From NCBI RefSeq assembly GCF_001403615.1, contig NZ_LN879456.1, positions 372,001 to 436,000 of the forward strand: 64,000 nucleotides of DNA, read 5' to 3'. The notes beneath the pieces were generated by a model that saw only the letters and a program-made list of their open reading frames with translations, made no database searches and was not told where the DNA came from. Positions 41,286 through 50,447 of this stretch are shown here, piece by piece. The stretch is from Desnuesiella massiliensis. GTDB taxonomy: Bacteria > Bacillota > Clostridia > Clostridiales > Clostridiaceae. Numbering within the stretch: position 1 is the first letter of the stretch; every line of letters starts with the position of its first letter. A program made the translations under genes and the position numbers.

Positions 41286-41588
41286 ATGAATTGTCATGAA
41301 AATAACAAAGGAAATAAAGGTAATCATAAACACAGCCCATTAAAACATATGCTGCACATGATTCTCTGTTGTGGATTGCCTATAGTCATTATAGGAAGTT
41401 TGCCTTTAATAACAAGATTTAGTCCCAATGCTGTTAAGGTGTTAGGATTAATAGCTCCATTTTTATGTCCAATAATGATGATTTCAATGATACCAATGAT
41501 GTTTAACCATAATAAAAAGTCAAGCTGTTGTGACCAATCAGGTAATGATAGTAATAAGTCATTGAAATTAAATGAGCCCATAGAATAG
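41286..41588 (+). CDS. Small His/Cys/Met-rich membrane protein
   Basis: 100 residues, ATG after TTGGAGGGAT. N-terminus NCHENNKGNKGNHKHSPLKH is rich in potential metal ligands, followed by MLHMILCCGLPIVII and a second helix CPIMMISMIPMMF; the tail has a CC pair (SSCCDQ). Two membrane segments at about 22-42 and 52-74. The layout resembles small copper- or heavy-metal-associated membrane proteins found near metal ATPases, but no such genes are next to it. Function unknown. Confidence 0.55.
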   Translation: MNCHENNKGNKGNHKHSPLKHMLHMILCCGLPIVIIGSLPLITRFSPNAVKVLGLIAPFLCPIMMISMIPMMFNHNKKSSCCDQSGNDSNKSLKLNEPIE

Positions 41589-41650
41589 TATGAAGAACTA
41601 CAAGTATCTACCTACTTATAGAAGAATTTCAATTCTATGCTCCTTATGAT

Positions 41651-41884
41651 ATGAAAACCTTTGTAAGATCAAAGCTTTTTAAAGGTCAATGGCCAGCAAA
41701 TTGGCAGGATGCTGATAATCAGAAGGAAGTAAATATAGATGGTCTCCGCGTAAAGAGGGAGGATGGTATAAATTATTTTAACTTTGAAGACCTTAAAAAA
41801 TTGAATATTGTTCCTAAACCAAAAAAATCCTTTGTGATTTACTTAAATATAGCTGATTTACAAAAGATTGGATTAATAAACTAG
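41651..41884 (+). pseudogene. Orphan 77-residue frame, possibly a gene remnant
   Basis: The frame beginning at ATG 41651 has no ribosome site. Reading upstream, the frame stays open for another 19 codons (from 41594) and ends in the protein-like word FYAPYDMKTFVRSKLF without a start codon, suggesting the 3' part of a larger gene. The end FVIYLNIADLQKIGLIN looks like a genuine protein terminus. No family is recognised. It could also be a real small gene using leaderless translation. Confidence 0.35.
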
Positions 41885-41923
41885 TGTATTTTATTAGAGA
41901 TTATGGTTTAGCTGATTAAAATG

Positions 41924-41977
41924 GAAGCGTTCATAGATTTGTTAAAATCAATTCTATGAATGCTTCTATATTTTTTT
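41924..41977 (+). terminator. Terminator before the pur operon leader
   Basis: GAAGCGTTCATAGA (41924-41937) and TCTATGAATGCTTC (41953-41966), 14-bp stem with one G-T, then TATATTTTTTTG. Confidence 0.8.
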
Positions 41978-42099
41978 GTAAAACTATGTATAGTATAAAT
42001 ATAAAAGGGAAAAGTTTGAATAATCACGAATTTGAGGCTAAAAATTATCTTGTATTATTCGGATTATAACGAATGATGGAATAAAATATAAAAATATTG

Positions 42100-42141
42100 T
42101 TGACTATATATATTTTCAATGTTAATCTATAAGTAGATTAA
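42100..42141 (+). promoter_or_regulatory. Probable pur operon promoter with an inverted repeat at the start site
   Basis: TTGACT (42100-42105) is a good -35; the -10 at 17 bp (TAATCT) is poor. An 8-bp inverted repeat TTAATCTA/TAGATTAA (42122-42141) overlaps the -10 region, so a protein regulator may act in addition to the riboswitch. Confidence 0.4.
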
Positions 42142-42151
42142 TTGAATAAAT

Positions 42152-42226
42152 TTTATCCATATAATCCTGGTAATAGGGTCCGGGAGTTTCTACGAGGAGG
42201 CCTCAAACCTTCTGTCTATGGGTAAA
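42152..42226 (+). promoter_or_regulatory. Guanine riboswitch aptamer (purine class)
   Basis: P1 TTTATCCATA (42152-42161) pairs with TATGGGTAAA (42217-42226); P2 CCTGG/CCGGG with loop TAATAGGGT; core TTTCTAC; P3 AGGAGG/CCTTCT with loop CCTCAAA. The loops hold the GG and CC needed for kissing. The base before the closing TATGG is C (GTCTATGG), which specifies guanine rather than adenine. It precedes purL by about 165 bases. Confidence 0.93.
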
Positions 42227-42318
42227 TCTTTAGCATATATAGTCTTTAAAAGCATTAAAGATTTGTTTGCCATACTATAGAGAAGCATGTATAAGCTTGA
42301 GCTGAAGTTGTTTCTCTA

Positions 42319-42372
42319 TAAAATACCGCTATAAGATTTGCCTATAATCTTTTAGTGGTATTTTATTTTTTA
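42319..42372 (+). terminator. Riboswitch expression-platform terminator before purL
   Basis: AAAATACCGCT and AGTGGTATTTT outer arms with inner AAGATT/AATCTT, followed by ATTTTTTAT, right before the ribosome site AAAGGAGAG of purL. Upstream hairpins (AAATCTTTA/TAAAGATTT at about 42225-42284, and TATAGAGAA/TTTCTCTATA) could compete with it. Guanine binding should favour termination. Confidence 0.85.
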
Positions 42373-42390
42373 TAAAGGAGAGATTTTGCA

Positions 42391-45300
42391 ATGAATAATA
42401 ATATCAGAGTTGTTTATGTAGAAAAGGAAGAAAACTTTGATGTAGAAGCTAAAGAATTATTAAAAGATTTTAAAGAAAACCTATTGATAAAGGAATTAGA
42501 GGAAGTAAGAGTTGTAAATAGATACATTGTTAAAGGCATCAGTGAAGAGGTATATGAAAAAGCGTTATTTACTGTTTTTTCTGAGAAAACTCAGGATGTG
42601 GTTTATGAAAAGTTAGAGTTAGATTCAAATTACATAGCCTTTGGGGTGGAGTATCTGCCAGGTCAATACGACCAGAGAGCAGATGCTGCAGAGGAATGTA
42701 TAGAGATATTAACCCAAGGAGAAAAAGCGGAAGTTAAGTGCTCTAAGATAATTGCTCTAAAAGGAAATTTAAATGATAATCAGGTAGATAAAATTAAGAA
42801 TTACTATATAAACCCTGTAGATTCAAGAGAAGCATCTCTAAATAACCTATCCATAGAAAATGTTTTTGAGGCTCCAAGATCCATAGAAAAAGTATCTGGC
42901 TTTATAACTATGGAAGAGGGAGAACTTATTAAACTTCATAATAAGCTAGGATTAGCTATGACTTTAGAGGACTTAAAGCTTTGCCAAAGCTACTTTAAAG
43001 AGGAGAAAAGAAACCCTAGCTACACAGAAATAGCTGTGATTGATACTTATTGGTCCGATCATTGCAGACACACCACCTTCCTAACAACTATTAAAAACAT
43101 AAATATTGAAGAAGATTTATACTCAAGGCCTATAAAAAAAGCCTATGACAAATATATAAGTTTGAGATCCTTAGTTTATAAGGAACCTAGAGATATAACT
43201 CTCATGGATATAGCTACTATAGCTATGAAGGAAATGAGAAAAAGAGGATTACTAGAAGACTTAGATTTATCCGATGAAATAAATGCTTGCACGATAAAGG
43301 CGGATATAGAAACCACAGAGGGAATTAAGGAGTATCTAATATTATTTAAAAATGAAACACATAACCACCCTACAGAAATAGAACCTTTTGGTGGAGCAGC
43401 TACCTGTCTTGGAGGAGCTATAAGAGATCCTCTTTCAGGAAGAGCTTATGTGTATCAAGCTATGAGAGTAACAGGAAGTGGAGATCCGAGGGAGGATGTA
43501 GAATCCACTCTAAAAGGAAAGTTGCCTCAGAGAAAAATCACCTTAGGGGCGGCAAAGGGTTATAGCTCTTATGGGAACCAAATAGGCCTAGCTACAGGAC
43601 AAGTTGCAGAAATTTATGATGAGGGTTTTAAAGCTAAGAGGATGGAGATAGGAGCAGTAATTGGAGCTGTACCAAAGGAAAATGTAGTTAGGGAAAAACC
43701 ATCCTTAGGAGATGTGGTTATACTTCTTGGAGGCAGAACAGGTAGAGATGGCTGCGGTGGTGCCACTGGTTCTTCCAAAGAACACACTGAGGAATCCATA
43801 AATCTATGCGGTGCCGAGGTGCAAAAGGGAAATGCCCCAACGGAAAGAAAAATACAAAGATTTTTTAGAAATCCAGAGGTGAGCAGATTAATTAAAAAAT
43901 GTAACGATTTTGGAGCAGGGGGAGTGGCAGTAGCTGTAGGAGAGCTTTGTGATGGTTTGGATATAAATCTTGACTTAGTACCTAAGAAATACGAGGGACT
44001 TGATGGCACGGAGCTAGCCATATCAGAGTCTCAAGAGAGAATGGCTGTGGTTATAAAAAATAGCGAAGCTGAAAAGTTTATAAACTTAGCCTTAGAAGAA
44101 AATTTAGAGGCTACTATAATAGCTCAGGTTACTGATAATAATAGGTTAAGAATGTTATGGAGAGAAGAAGCTATTGTAGATATAAATAGAGACTTCTTAA
44201 ACACCAATGGAGCCAAAAGCTACGCAGAGGCTTTTATTAAAGCACCCTCTAAGGAAAATAACTACTTCTTAAAAGCCAAGGCTAAGTATAGTGAGGATTT
44301 AAAAGATAATGTAAAGCTAATGTTATCTGATTTAAATATAAGCAGTCAGAAGGGATTGGTAGAAAGATTTGACAGCACCATAGGAAGCGGAACTGTGCTT
44401 ATGCCATTTGGAGGTAAGTATCAGCTTACGCCGGCAGAAGGTATGGCAGCTAAAATTCCTGTGCTTCAAGGTGAAACGGATCATTGTTCCTTAATGAGCT
44501 ATGGTTATAACGCTGATATAGCTAAGTGGAGTCCCTTCCATGGAGCCCTATATGCTGTGATAGAATCTGTTTGTAAAATTGTAGCTATGGGTGGAGATTA
44601 TACTAACATAAGATTAACCTTCCAAGAATACTTTGAAAAGCTAGGAAAACATAAAGAAAAATGGGGAAAACCCTTTGCAGCTTTACTAGGTGCTCTATGT
44701 GCTCAGGAAGAATTAAACATAGCAGCCATTGGAGGAAAGGACAGCATGTCTGGTACTTTTGAGGAAATAACAGTACCACCAACTTTAGTTTCCTTTGCTC
44801 TAGCCTTAGATAAATCAAAGAATGTAGTTTCACCAGAATTTAAGGACTTAGGAAGTAAAATAGTTTTAATAAAAACAGAAATACTTGAAGATCTTACACC
44901 AAATTTTGAAGTTTTAAGAAATAATTTAAATTCTATTAAGAGACTTATAGATCAAAAGAGGATTATATCAGCCTTTAGCTTGAGGGAAGGCGGCGTAGCT
45001 GAAGCACTATGCAAGATGAGCTTTGGTAACAAAATAGGAGCTAATATTACTTGGAAGAAAGCTTATAGAGAGCTGTTTAAACCAAGTTATGGTTCCTTTA
45101 TAGTGGAGATACCTTCAAACTTATCCTTAGATTTTATGGAAGCTATAGATTATGAAATCTTAGGCTGTACCCAAGAGGATGAAACAATAATCATAAATGA
45201 AAACAGATTAGATATAGAGGAGCTTATAAAGCTTTGGGAGGCGCCATTAGAAGGAGTTTTTCCTTCAAAGAGTGAGCTAGAAAAAACAAATAGTCTCGAA

Positions 45301-46146
45301 GCTAAATTATTTAGTGGAAAAAGCTATAGCATATTTAACAAAAAGGCTGAGCCTAGAGTATTCATTCCTGTATTCCCAGGTACTAATTGCGAATATGACT
45401 CTATAAAAGCCTTTGAAAAAGAAGGTAGCAAGGTAAGCAGCTTAGTGTTTAGGAATCTAACTAAGGAAACACTAAAGGAATCCCTTGAATTGATGAAAAA
45501 AGAAATAAATCAGTGTCAGATCATGATGCTGCCAGGGGGCTTTAGTGCTGGGGACGAACCAGAAGGCTCAGGAAAGTTTATAGCTACGGTGTTTAGAAAT
45601 CCACAGCTAAAGGAAGCTGTGATGGAGCTATTAAAGGTGAGAGATGGCTTGGTTTTAGGGATATGCAACGGCTTTCAAGCACTGATAAAGCTAGGATTGG
45701 TGCCCTACGGAGAGATCCTTGATATAGAAGAGCCTATGGCTACCCTAACCTATAATAGTATAGGACGGCATGTGTCTTCTATAGTAAAAACTAAGGTATC
45801 CTCTAAGCTTTCACCTTGGCTAATGGAAGCAGAATTAGGTGGGGTTTACGACATACCAGTATCCCATGGAGAGGGTAGGATTATAGCCTCAGAGGATTTA
45901 ATTAAAAAGCTAGTGGATAATGGACAAATAGCCACTCAATATGTGGATTTAGAAGGAAGAGTAACCTTAAATATGCCTTATAATCCTAATGGATCAGCCT
46001 ACGGCATAGAAGGCATAACTAGTCCCGATGGAAGAGTTTTTGGTAAGATGGGACATAGTGAAAGGATTGGTAATAATTTATATAAAAATATAACAGGAAA
46101 CTTTGATCAAGGTTTGTTTAGATCAGGGGTAAAATATTTCAAATAA
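42391..46146 (+). CDS. purL: Phosphoribosylformylglycinamidine synthase, single-chain
   Basis: 1251 residues. It converts FGAR to FGAM with ATP and glutamine. A short N-terminal domain is followed by two AIRS-like halves (DTYWSDHCRHTTF, NETHNHPTEIEPFGGAATC with the catalytic His, GGRTGRDGCGGATGSS, GGKDSMSGTF) and a C-terminal class I glutaminase (about 1000-1251: FPGTNCEYDS, the nucleophile Cys in GICNGFQAL, SHGEGR). The fused form lacks a separate PurQ/PurS. It is first in the operon behind the guanine riboswitch, an order typical of clostridia. Confidence 0.96.
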   Translation: MNNNIRVVYVEKEENFDVEAKELLKDFKENLLIKELEEVRVVNRYIVKGISEEVYEKALFTVFSEKTQDVVYEKLELDSNYIAFGVEYLPGQYDQRADAAEECIEILTQGEKAEVKCSKIIALKGNLNDNQVDKIKNYYINPVDSREASLNNLSIENVFEAPRSIEKVSGFITMEEGELIKLHNKLGLAMTLEDLKLCQSYFKEEKRNPSYTEIAVIDTYWSDHCRHTTFLTTIKNINIEEDLYSRPIKKAYDKYISLRSLVYKEPRDITLMDIATIAMKEMRKRGLLEDLDLSDEINACTIKADIETTEGIKEYLILFKNETHNHPTEIEPFGGAATCLGGAIRDPLSGRAYVYQAMRVTGSGDPREDVESTLKGKLPQRKITLGAAKGYSSYGNQIGLATGQVAEIYDEGFKAKRMEIGAVIGAVPKENVVREKPSLGDVVILLGGRTGRDGCGGATGSSKEHTEESINLCGAEVQKGNAPTERKIQRFFRNPEVSRLIKKCNDFGAGGVAVAVGELCDGLDINLDLVPKKYEGLDGTELAISESQERMAVVIKNSEAEKFINLALEENLEATIIAQVTDNNRLRMLWREEAIVDINRDFLNTNGAKSYAEAFIKAPSKENNYFLKAKAKYSEDLKDNVKLMLSDLNISSQKGLVERFDSTIGSGTVLMPFGGKYQLTPAEGMAAKIPVLQGETDHCSLMSYGYNADIAKWSPFHGALYAVIESVCKIVAMGGDYTNIRLTFQEYFEKLGKHKEKWGKPFAALLGALCAQEELNIAAIGGKDSMSGTFEEITVPPTLVSFALALDKSKNVVSPEFKDLGSKIVLIKTEILEDLTPNFEVLRNNLNSIKRLIDQKRIISAFSLREGGVAEALCKMSFGNKIGANITWKKAYRELFKPSYGSFIVEIPSNLSLDFMEAIDYEILGCTQEDETIIINENRLDIEELIKLWEAPLEGVFPSKSELEKTNSLEAKLFSGKSYSIFNKKAEPRVFIPVFPGTNCEYDSIKAFEKEGSKVSSLVFRNLTKETLKESLELMKKEINQCQIMMLPGGFSAGDEPEGSGKFIATVFRNPQLKEAVMELLKVRDGLVLGICNGFQALIKLGLVPYGEILDIEEPMATLTYNSIGRHVSSIVKTKVSSKLSPWLMEAELGGVYDIPVSHGEGRIIASEDLIKKLVDNGQIATQYVDLEGRVTLNMPYNPNGSAYGIEGITSPDGRVFGKMGHSERIGNNLYKNITGNFDQGLFRSGVKYFK

Positions 46147-46171
46147 ATGAATTGTGTAGGAGGATGAATAT

Positions 46172-46651
46172 ATGAAAGTAGCTATAATTTTTGGAAGTAA
46201 GTCTGATAAAGATGTGATGAAGGGCGCTGCAGAGGCTCTTAAGGAGTTTAATGTAGAATATAAAGCATTTATACTGTCTGCTCATAGAGTGCCAGAAAAG
46301 CTTATGGAGGTTTTACATTCCTTAGAAGAAGAGGGCTATGAGTGCATAATAGCTGGTGCTGGTTTAGCGGCTCATTTGCCAGGAGTTATTGCCTCACACA
46401 CAACATTACCAGTGATAGGAGTACCAGTAAAGGCAGAACTGAACGGGTTAGATGCCCTTTACTCCATAGTACAAATGCCGAAATCCATACCTGTAGCCAC
46501 TGTGGGAATCAACAATAGCTTTAATGCAGGTATGCTAGCGGTGCAAATCCTTTCTACAAAGTATGAGAGCTTAAAAGAAGCTTTAAAGCAATATAGAAAA
46601 AACATGAAAGAAAAATTTATAAAAGAAAATAGTGAAGGAGTGGAATTGTAA
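46172..46651 (+). CDS. purE: N5-carboxyaminoimidazole ribonucleotide mutase
   Basis: 159 residues. IIFGSKSDKDVMKGA binds the phosphate, FILSAHRVPE holds the catalytic His, and GAGLAAHLPGVIASHT completes the site. The AAHLPG motif is of the class I (mutase) type that rearranges N5-CAIR made by PurK; class II enzymes of animals and treponemes carry an AGRSN-type motif instead. No purK is found in this operon. Its last A is shared with the ATG of purC (TAATG). Confidence 0.95.
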   Translation: MKVAIIFGSKSDKDVMKGAAEALKEFNVEYKAFILSAHRVPEKLMEVLHSLEEEGYECIIAGAGLAAHLPGVIASHTTLPVIGVPVKAELNGLDALYSIVQMPKSIPVATVGINNSFNAGMLAVQILSTKYESLKEALKQYRKNMKEKFIKENSEGVEL

Positions 46652-47355
46652 TGGAAAAAAGAGAAATGTTATATGAAGGAAAAGCTAAGAAGATATTTGA
46701 AACAGATAATGATAAGGAAGTAATTGTTTATTATAAAGATGATGCCACAGCTTTTAACGGAGAAAAGAAAGGTCAAATAGAGAGCAAGGGTATGCTTAAC
46801 AATAGCATAACTTCAAAATTATTTGAGCTTTTAGAAAGCAAAGGAATCAAAACTCATTTTATAAAAAAATTAAATGAGAGAGAACAATTATGTAAGAGAG
46901 TGGAAATAGTTCCTGTGGAAGTAATAGTAAGAAATTTAGCAGCAGGAAGCATGGCCAAAAGATTAGGACTAGAAGAAGGCTATGAATTAAAAACCACAGT
47001 ATTTGAGATATGCTACAAGAATGATGATTTAGGAGATCCGCTTATAAATGATCATCATGCTGTGGCTATAGGATTAACTACCTTTGAAGAGCTAGAAAAG
47101 ATTTATGAGGTTACAGCTAAGGTTAATGAAGTATTAAAAGAGTTCTTTTTAAAGCAAGGCATAAAGCTTATAGATTTCAAATTAGAGTTTGGAAGAGCAG
47201 AGGGAGAAATATTATTAGCAGATGAAATATCACCAGATACCTGCAGATTTTGGGATTCAAAAACCAATGAAAAATTGGACAAGGATAGATTCAGAAGAGA
47301 CATGGGCGATGTTAAAGAAGCCTATGTAGAAATTTTAAACAGAATAGAAGCCTAA
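46651..47355 (+). CDS. purC: SAICAR synthetase
   Basis: 234 residues, full length. Joins aspartate to CAIR using ATP. Signatures: LYEGKAKKIFETDN at the start, KDDATAFNGEKK, the VEVIVRNLAAGS motif and LIDFKLEFGR...LLADEISPDTCRFWD at the C-terminus. Translation is coupled to purE by the overlapping stop and start. Confidence 0.96.
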   Translation: MEKREMLYEGKAKKIFETDNDKEVIVYYKDDATAFNGEKKGQIESKGMLNNSITSKLFELLESKGIKTHFIKKLNEREQLCKRVEIVPVEVIVRNLAAGSMAKRLGLEEGYELKTTVFEICYKNDDLGDPLINDHHAVAIGLTTFEELEKIYEVTAKVNEVLKEFFLKQGIKLIDFKLEFGRAEGEILLADEISPDTCRFWDSKTNEKLDKDRFRRDMGDVKEAYVEILNRIEA

Positions 47356-47381
47356 TTAATTAATAAGTGAGGATTAAATAG

Positions 47382-48788
47382 ATGAAAAATCCAATTATTG
47401 ATAAGTTCAAAGAAGAATGCGGAGTATTTGGTATATATTCTCCCGAGGGCTTAGATGTATCAACTCTTACCTATTATGGACTTTATGCCCTTCAGCATAG
47501 AGGGCAAGAAAGTGCTGGTATTGCAGTATCCAATGGAGAAGAAGTGACTTGCCATAAAGCTATGGGTTTGGTAACGGAAGCTTTTAATGAAGGAATATTA
47601 AATAGTCTAAAGGGGATTTCAGCCATAGGTCATGTAAGATATTCCACCACGGGTTCCAGCAATGTAGTGAATGCTCAGCCTTTATTAACTAAGTACAAGC
47701 TAGGTTCCATGGCCATAGCTCACAATGGGAATTTAGTAAATGCTGATGTGATAAGAGAGCTTTTAGAGGATGGAGGCTGCATTTTTCAAACCTCTATAGA
47801 CTCTGAAGTGGTGCTAAGTCTTATAGCAAGAAATGCAAAAAAAGGCATTGAGACAGCAGTATTTGATGCTATACAAGCCATAAAAGGATCCTATGCCATA
47901 GTTATATTAACAGAAGATAAACTGATAGGAGTAAGAGACCATAATGGTATTAGACCTTTATGCATTGGAAGGATTAATGAAAGTTATATATTATGCTCAG
48001 AAAGCTGTGCCTTAGATGCAGTAGGAGCAGAGTTTGTAAGAGATGTAAACCCAGGAGAGATAGTAGTTATAGATAAGGATGGGCTAAGAAGCTTAAATAG
48101 GGCAGAGAAAACCCAATGTGAAACCTGCGCCTTTGAGTATATATATTTTGCAAGACCAGATAGCACTATAGATGGCATTAATGTTTATGAATCTAGAGTA
48201 AGAATGGGAGAAGAGCTTTATAAGGAATGCCCAGCAGAAGCAGATATAGTTGTAGGAGTACCGGATTCAGGTATATCTGCTGCGGTTGGTTATGCTAAGG
48301 CTTCTAATATACCCTATGGTATAGGATTTGTAAAAAACAGATATGTGGGCAGAACCTTCATCACTCCTAATCAAGAAATGAGGGAAAGAGCTGTATCAGT
48401 AAAGTTAAATCCTCTCAAAAGCAACATTGAAGGCAAGAGAGTGGTTTTAATAGATGATTCTATCGTAAGAGGAACCACCAGCAGAAGACTAGTGGAACAA
48501 CTTCGAAAAGTAGGAGCTAAGGAAGTACATTTTAGAGTATCCTCTCCAGTAGTAAAGTATCCTTGCTATTTTGGAATAGATACACCTTATAGAAAAGATT
48601 TAATTGGAGCGAATATGACCTTAGAAGAGATAAGGGAAGAGATAGGTGCAGACAGCCTTGGGTATATAAGCATGGAAGGATTATTAAAGTCCTTTGGCGG
48701 AGAAAAAAGATTTTGCTTAGGTTGCTTTAAGGGCGTTTATCCTGTGGCAACTCCTATGGAAACATCAAAAGATCATTTAGAAAGGTAG
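47382..48788 (+). CDS. purF: Amidophosphoribosyltransferase
   Basis: 468 residues. First committed step: PRPP plus glutamine to phosphoribosylamine. A short propeptide ends before CGVFGIY, so processing would expose Cys13 as the N-terminal nucleophile. Glutaminase motifs GLYALQHRGQESAGI, GHVRYSTTG and AHNGNLVN; PRPP-binding loop VVLIDDSIVRGTTSRR. Cys residues in the C-terminal half (CETCAFEY, FCLGCFKGVYP) fit the Fe-S cluster-bearing B. subtilis-type enzyme, which is oxygen-sensitive. Confidence 0.96.
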   Translation: MKNPIIDKFKEECGVFGIYSPEGLDVSTLTYYGLYALQHRGQESAGIAVSNGEEVTCHKAMGLVTEAFNEGILNSLKGISAIGHVRYSTTGSSNVVNAQPLLTKYKLGSMAIAHNGNLVNADVIRELLEDGGCIFQTSIDSEVVLSLIARNAKKGIETAVFDAIQAIKGSYAIVILTEDKLIGVRDHNGIRPLCIGRINESYILCSESCALDAVGAEFVRDVNPGEIVVIDKDGLRSLNRAEKTQCETCAFEYIYFARPDSTIDGINVYESRVRMGEELYKECPAEADIVVGVPDSGISAAVGYAKASNIPYGIGFVKNRYVGRTFITPNQEMRERAVSVKLNPLKSNIEGKRVVLIDDSIVRGTTSRRLVEQLRKVGAKEVHFRVSSPVVKYPCYFGIDTPYRKDLIGANMTLEEIREEIGADSLGYISMEGLLKSFGGEKRFCLGCFKGVYPVATPMETSKDHLER

Positions 48789-48795
48789 TGTTTTT

Positions 48796-49794
48796 ATGAT
48801 AACTTACAAGGATGCTGGAGTGAATATAGAAGAGGGATATAAATCCGTAAAGCTCATTAAAGAATATGCCATGAAAACTATGAGTTCCTTAGTAATAAAT
48901 GATATTGGAAGCTTTGGAGCTATGATGGAACTGCCAGAGGGCTATAAGAAACCAGTACTTGTGTCTGGCACTGATGGAGTAGGTACCAAGCTTGAAATTG
49001 CCTTCAGAACTAAAAAGTATGATACTGTGGGCATAGACTGCGTGGCCATGTGTGTTAATGATATTCTATGCCACGGAGCGAAGCCACTATTCTTTCTAGA
49101 CTATATAGCTTGCGGCAGACTAGAAGCAGAGGTGGCCTCTGACCTAGTAAAGGGAGTTTCAGAAGGGTGCATTCAGTCCTATGCATCCTTAATAGGTGGG
49201 GAAACTGCGGAGATGCCTGGCTTTTATAAAGAAGGAGAATATGATATTGCAGGTTTTGCTGTAGGCATTGTAGATAAGGAAAACATAATTGATGGTAAGA
49301 GCATTAAAGAGGGAGATGTTTTAATAGGACTAGCTTCCTCAGGCTTTCACAGCAATGGCTACTCTCTTTTAAGAAAGGCAATGCCAGATTTAAACTTAGA
49401 ATTTCAAGGAAAAACCTTAGGCGAAATTTTATTGACTCCTACAAAAATCTATGTAAAACCTATACTAGAGCTTATGAAGAGCTTTGAAATAAAGGGTATG
49501 GCTCATATAACTGGGGGAGGTTTCATAGAAAATATACCTAGAATGCTTCCTAAAGGATTAACCTCAGTGATTAATAAGCACAGCTATGAAATACCAGCCA
49601 TATATGATTATTTAAATAGTCTAGGAGTAGATTATGATCATATGTACAACACCTTTAATATGGGAATAGGTTTTGTATTATGCGTAGAGCCTTCAATTAA
49701 AGAAAAAGTTATGGAAGCTTTAAACTCTCTAGGAGAAAAGGCTTATGAAATAGGCTATATAACCTCTGGAGGTGAAGGCATTTGTTTAAAATAG
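48796..49794 (+). CDS. purM: Phosphoribosylformylglycinamidine cyclo-ligase (AIR synthetase)
   Basis: 332 residues. Closes the imidazole ring of FGAM with ATP. YKDAGVNIEEG at the N-terminus, VSGTDGVGTKLEIAF, VGIDCVAMCVNDILCHGAKPLFFLDY and GGETAEMPGFY are the family signatures. ATG lies 8 bases after purF; its end overlaps purN by 13 bases. Confidence 0.96.
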   Translation: MITYKDAGVNIEEGYKSVKLIKEYAMKTMSSLVINDIGSFGAMMELPEGYKKPVLVSGTDGVGTKLEIAFRTKKYDTVGIDCVAMCVNDILCHGAKPLFFLDYIACGRLEAEVASDLVKGVSEGCIQSYASLIGGETAEMPGFYKEGEYDIAGFAVGIVDKENIIDGKSIKEGDVLIGLASSGFHSNGYSLLRKAMPDLNLEFQGKTLGEILLTPTKIYVKPILELMKSFEIKGMAHITGGGFIENIPRMLPKGLTSVINKHSYEIPAIYDYLNSLGVDYDHMYNTFNMGIGFVLCVEPSIKEKVMEALNSLGEKAYEIGYITSGGEGICLK

Positions 49795-50390
49795 CGGTGC
49801 TGGTTTCTGGAGGAGGTAGTAATCTGCAGGCCATAATAGATAGCATAGAAAAAGGACACTTAAATTGTTCTATTGAAGCAGTAATAAGTGATAATGAAAA
49901 AGCACAGGCTGTAGAAAGGGCTAGTAAAAAAGGAATTCCTACTTATGTGTTAGATAAAAACAGCTATAGTGAGAATTTTGGAGACAAGGTACTGGAGATA
50001 ATAGATGGACGTGTGGATTTAATTGTGCTAGCAGGGTTTTTCTCTATTTTAAAAGGAAAAATATTAAGCAAGTTCAATAATAAAATAATTAATATACATC
50101 CTTCTCTAATTCCAAGCTTTTGTGGCAAAGGCATGTATGGCATAAAGGTTCATGAAGCTGTAATAAAAGCAGGGGTTAAGATAACGGGCTGTTCAGTACA
50201 TTTTGTCAATGAGGAAATAGATGGAGGAGCCATAATCCTTCAGAGGCCAGTGGAAGTAAAGTTTAAAGACACTCCAGAGGAACTTCAAAAAAGAGTGCTT
50301 AAGGAAGAACATAATTTACTGCCGGAGGCTATAAAACTAATAAGTCAGGGCAGGGCTAATATAATAAATGGCAGGACGGAAATCATCTAA
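49782..50390 (+). CDS. purN: Phosphoribosylglycinamide formyltransferase
   Basis: 202 residues from TTG 49782, with GGAGGTGAAGG inside the end of purM as its ribosome site; the overlap couples translation of the two. Formylates GAR with 10-formyl-tetrahydrofolate. Motifs: VLVSGGGSNLQAI, the catalytic INIHPSLIPSFCGKGMYG (Asn, His) and KITGCSVHFVNEEIDGGAII with the catalytic Asp. Confidence 0.95.
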   Translation: MFKIAVLVSGGGSNLQAIIDSIEKGHLNCSIEAVISDNEKAQAVERASKKGIPTYVLDKNSYSENFGDKVLEIIDGRVDLIVLAGFFSILKGKILSKFNNKIINIHPSLIPSFCGKGMYGIKVHEAVIKAGVKITGCSVHFVNEEIDGGAIILQRPVEVKFKDTPEELQKRVLKEEHNLLPEAIKLISQGRANIINGRTEII

Positions 50391-50447
50391 AAAATATATA
50401 TACCCTTATTTTCTGTATATCTCTTAAGAGAGGAAAGGGAGGAAAAA

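Noticed and set aside
43614..44021. A 135-codon minus-strand frame inside purL
   Set aside because: Low-complexity Ser/Pro/Thr composition opposite conserved purL motifs; no ribosome site.
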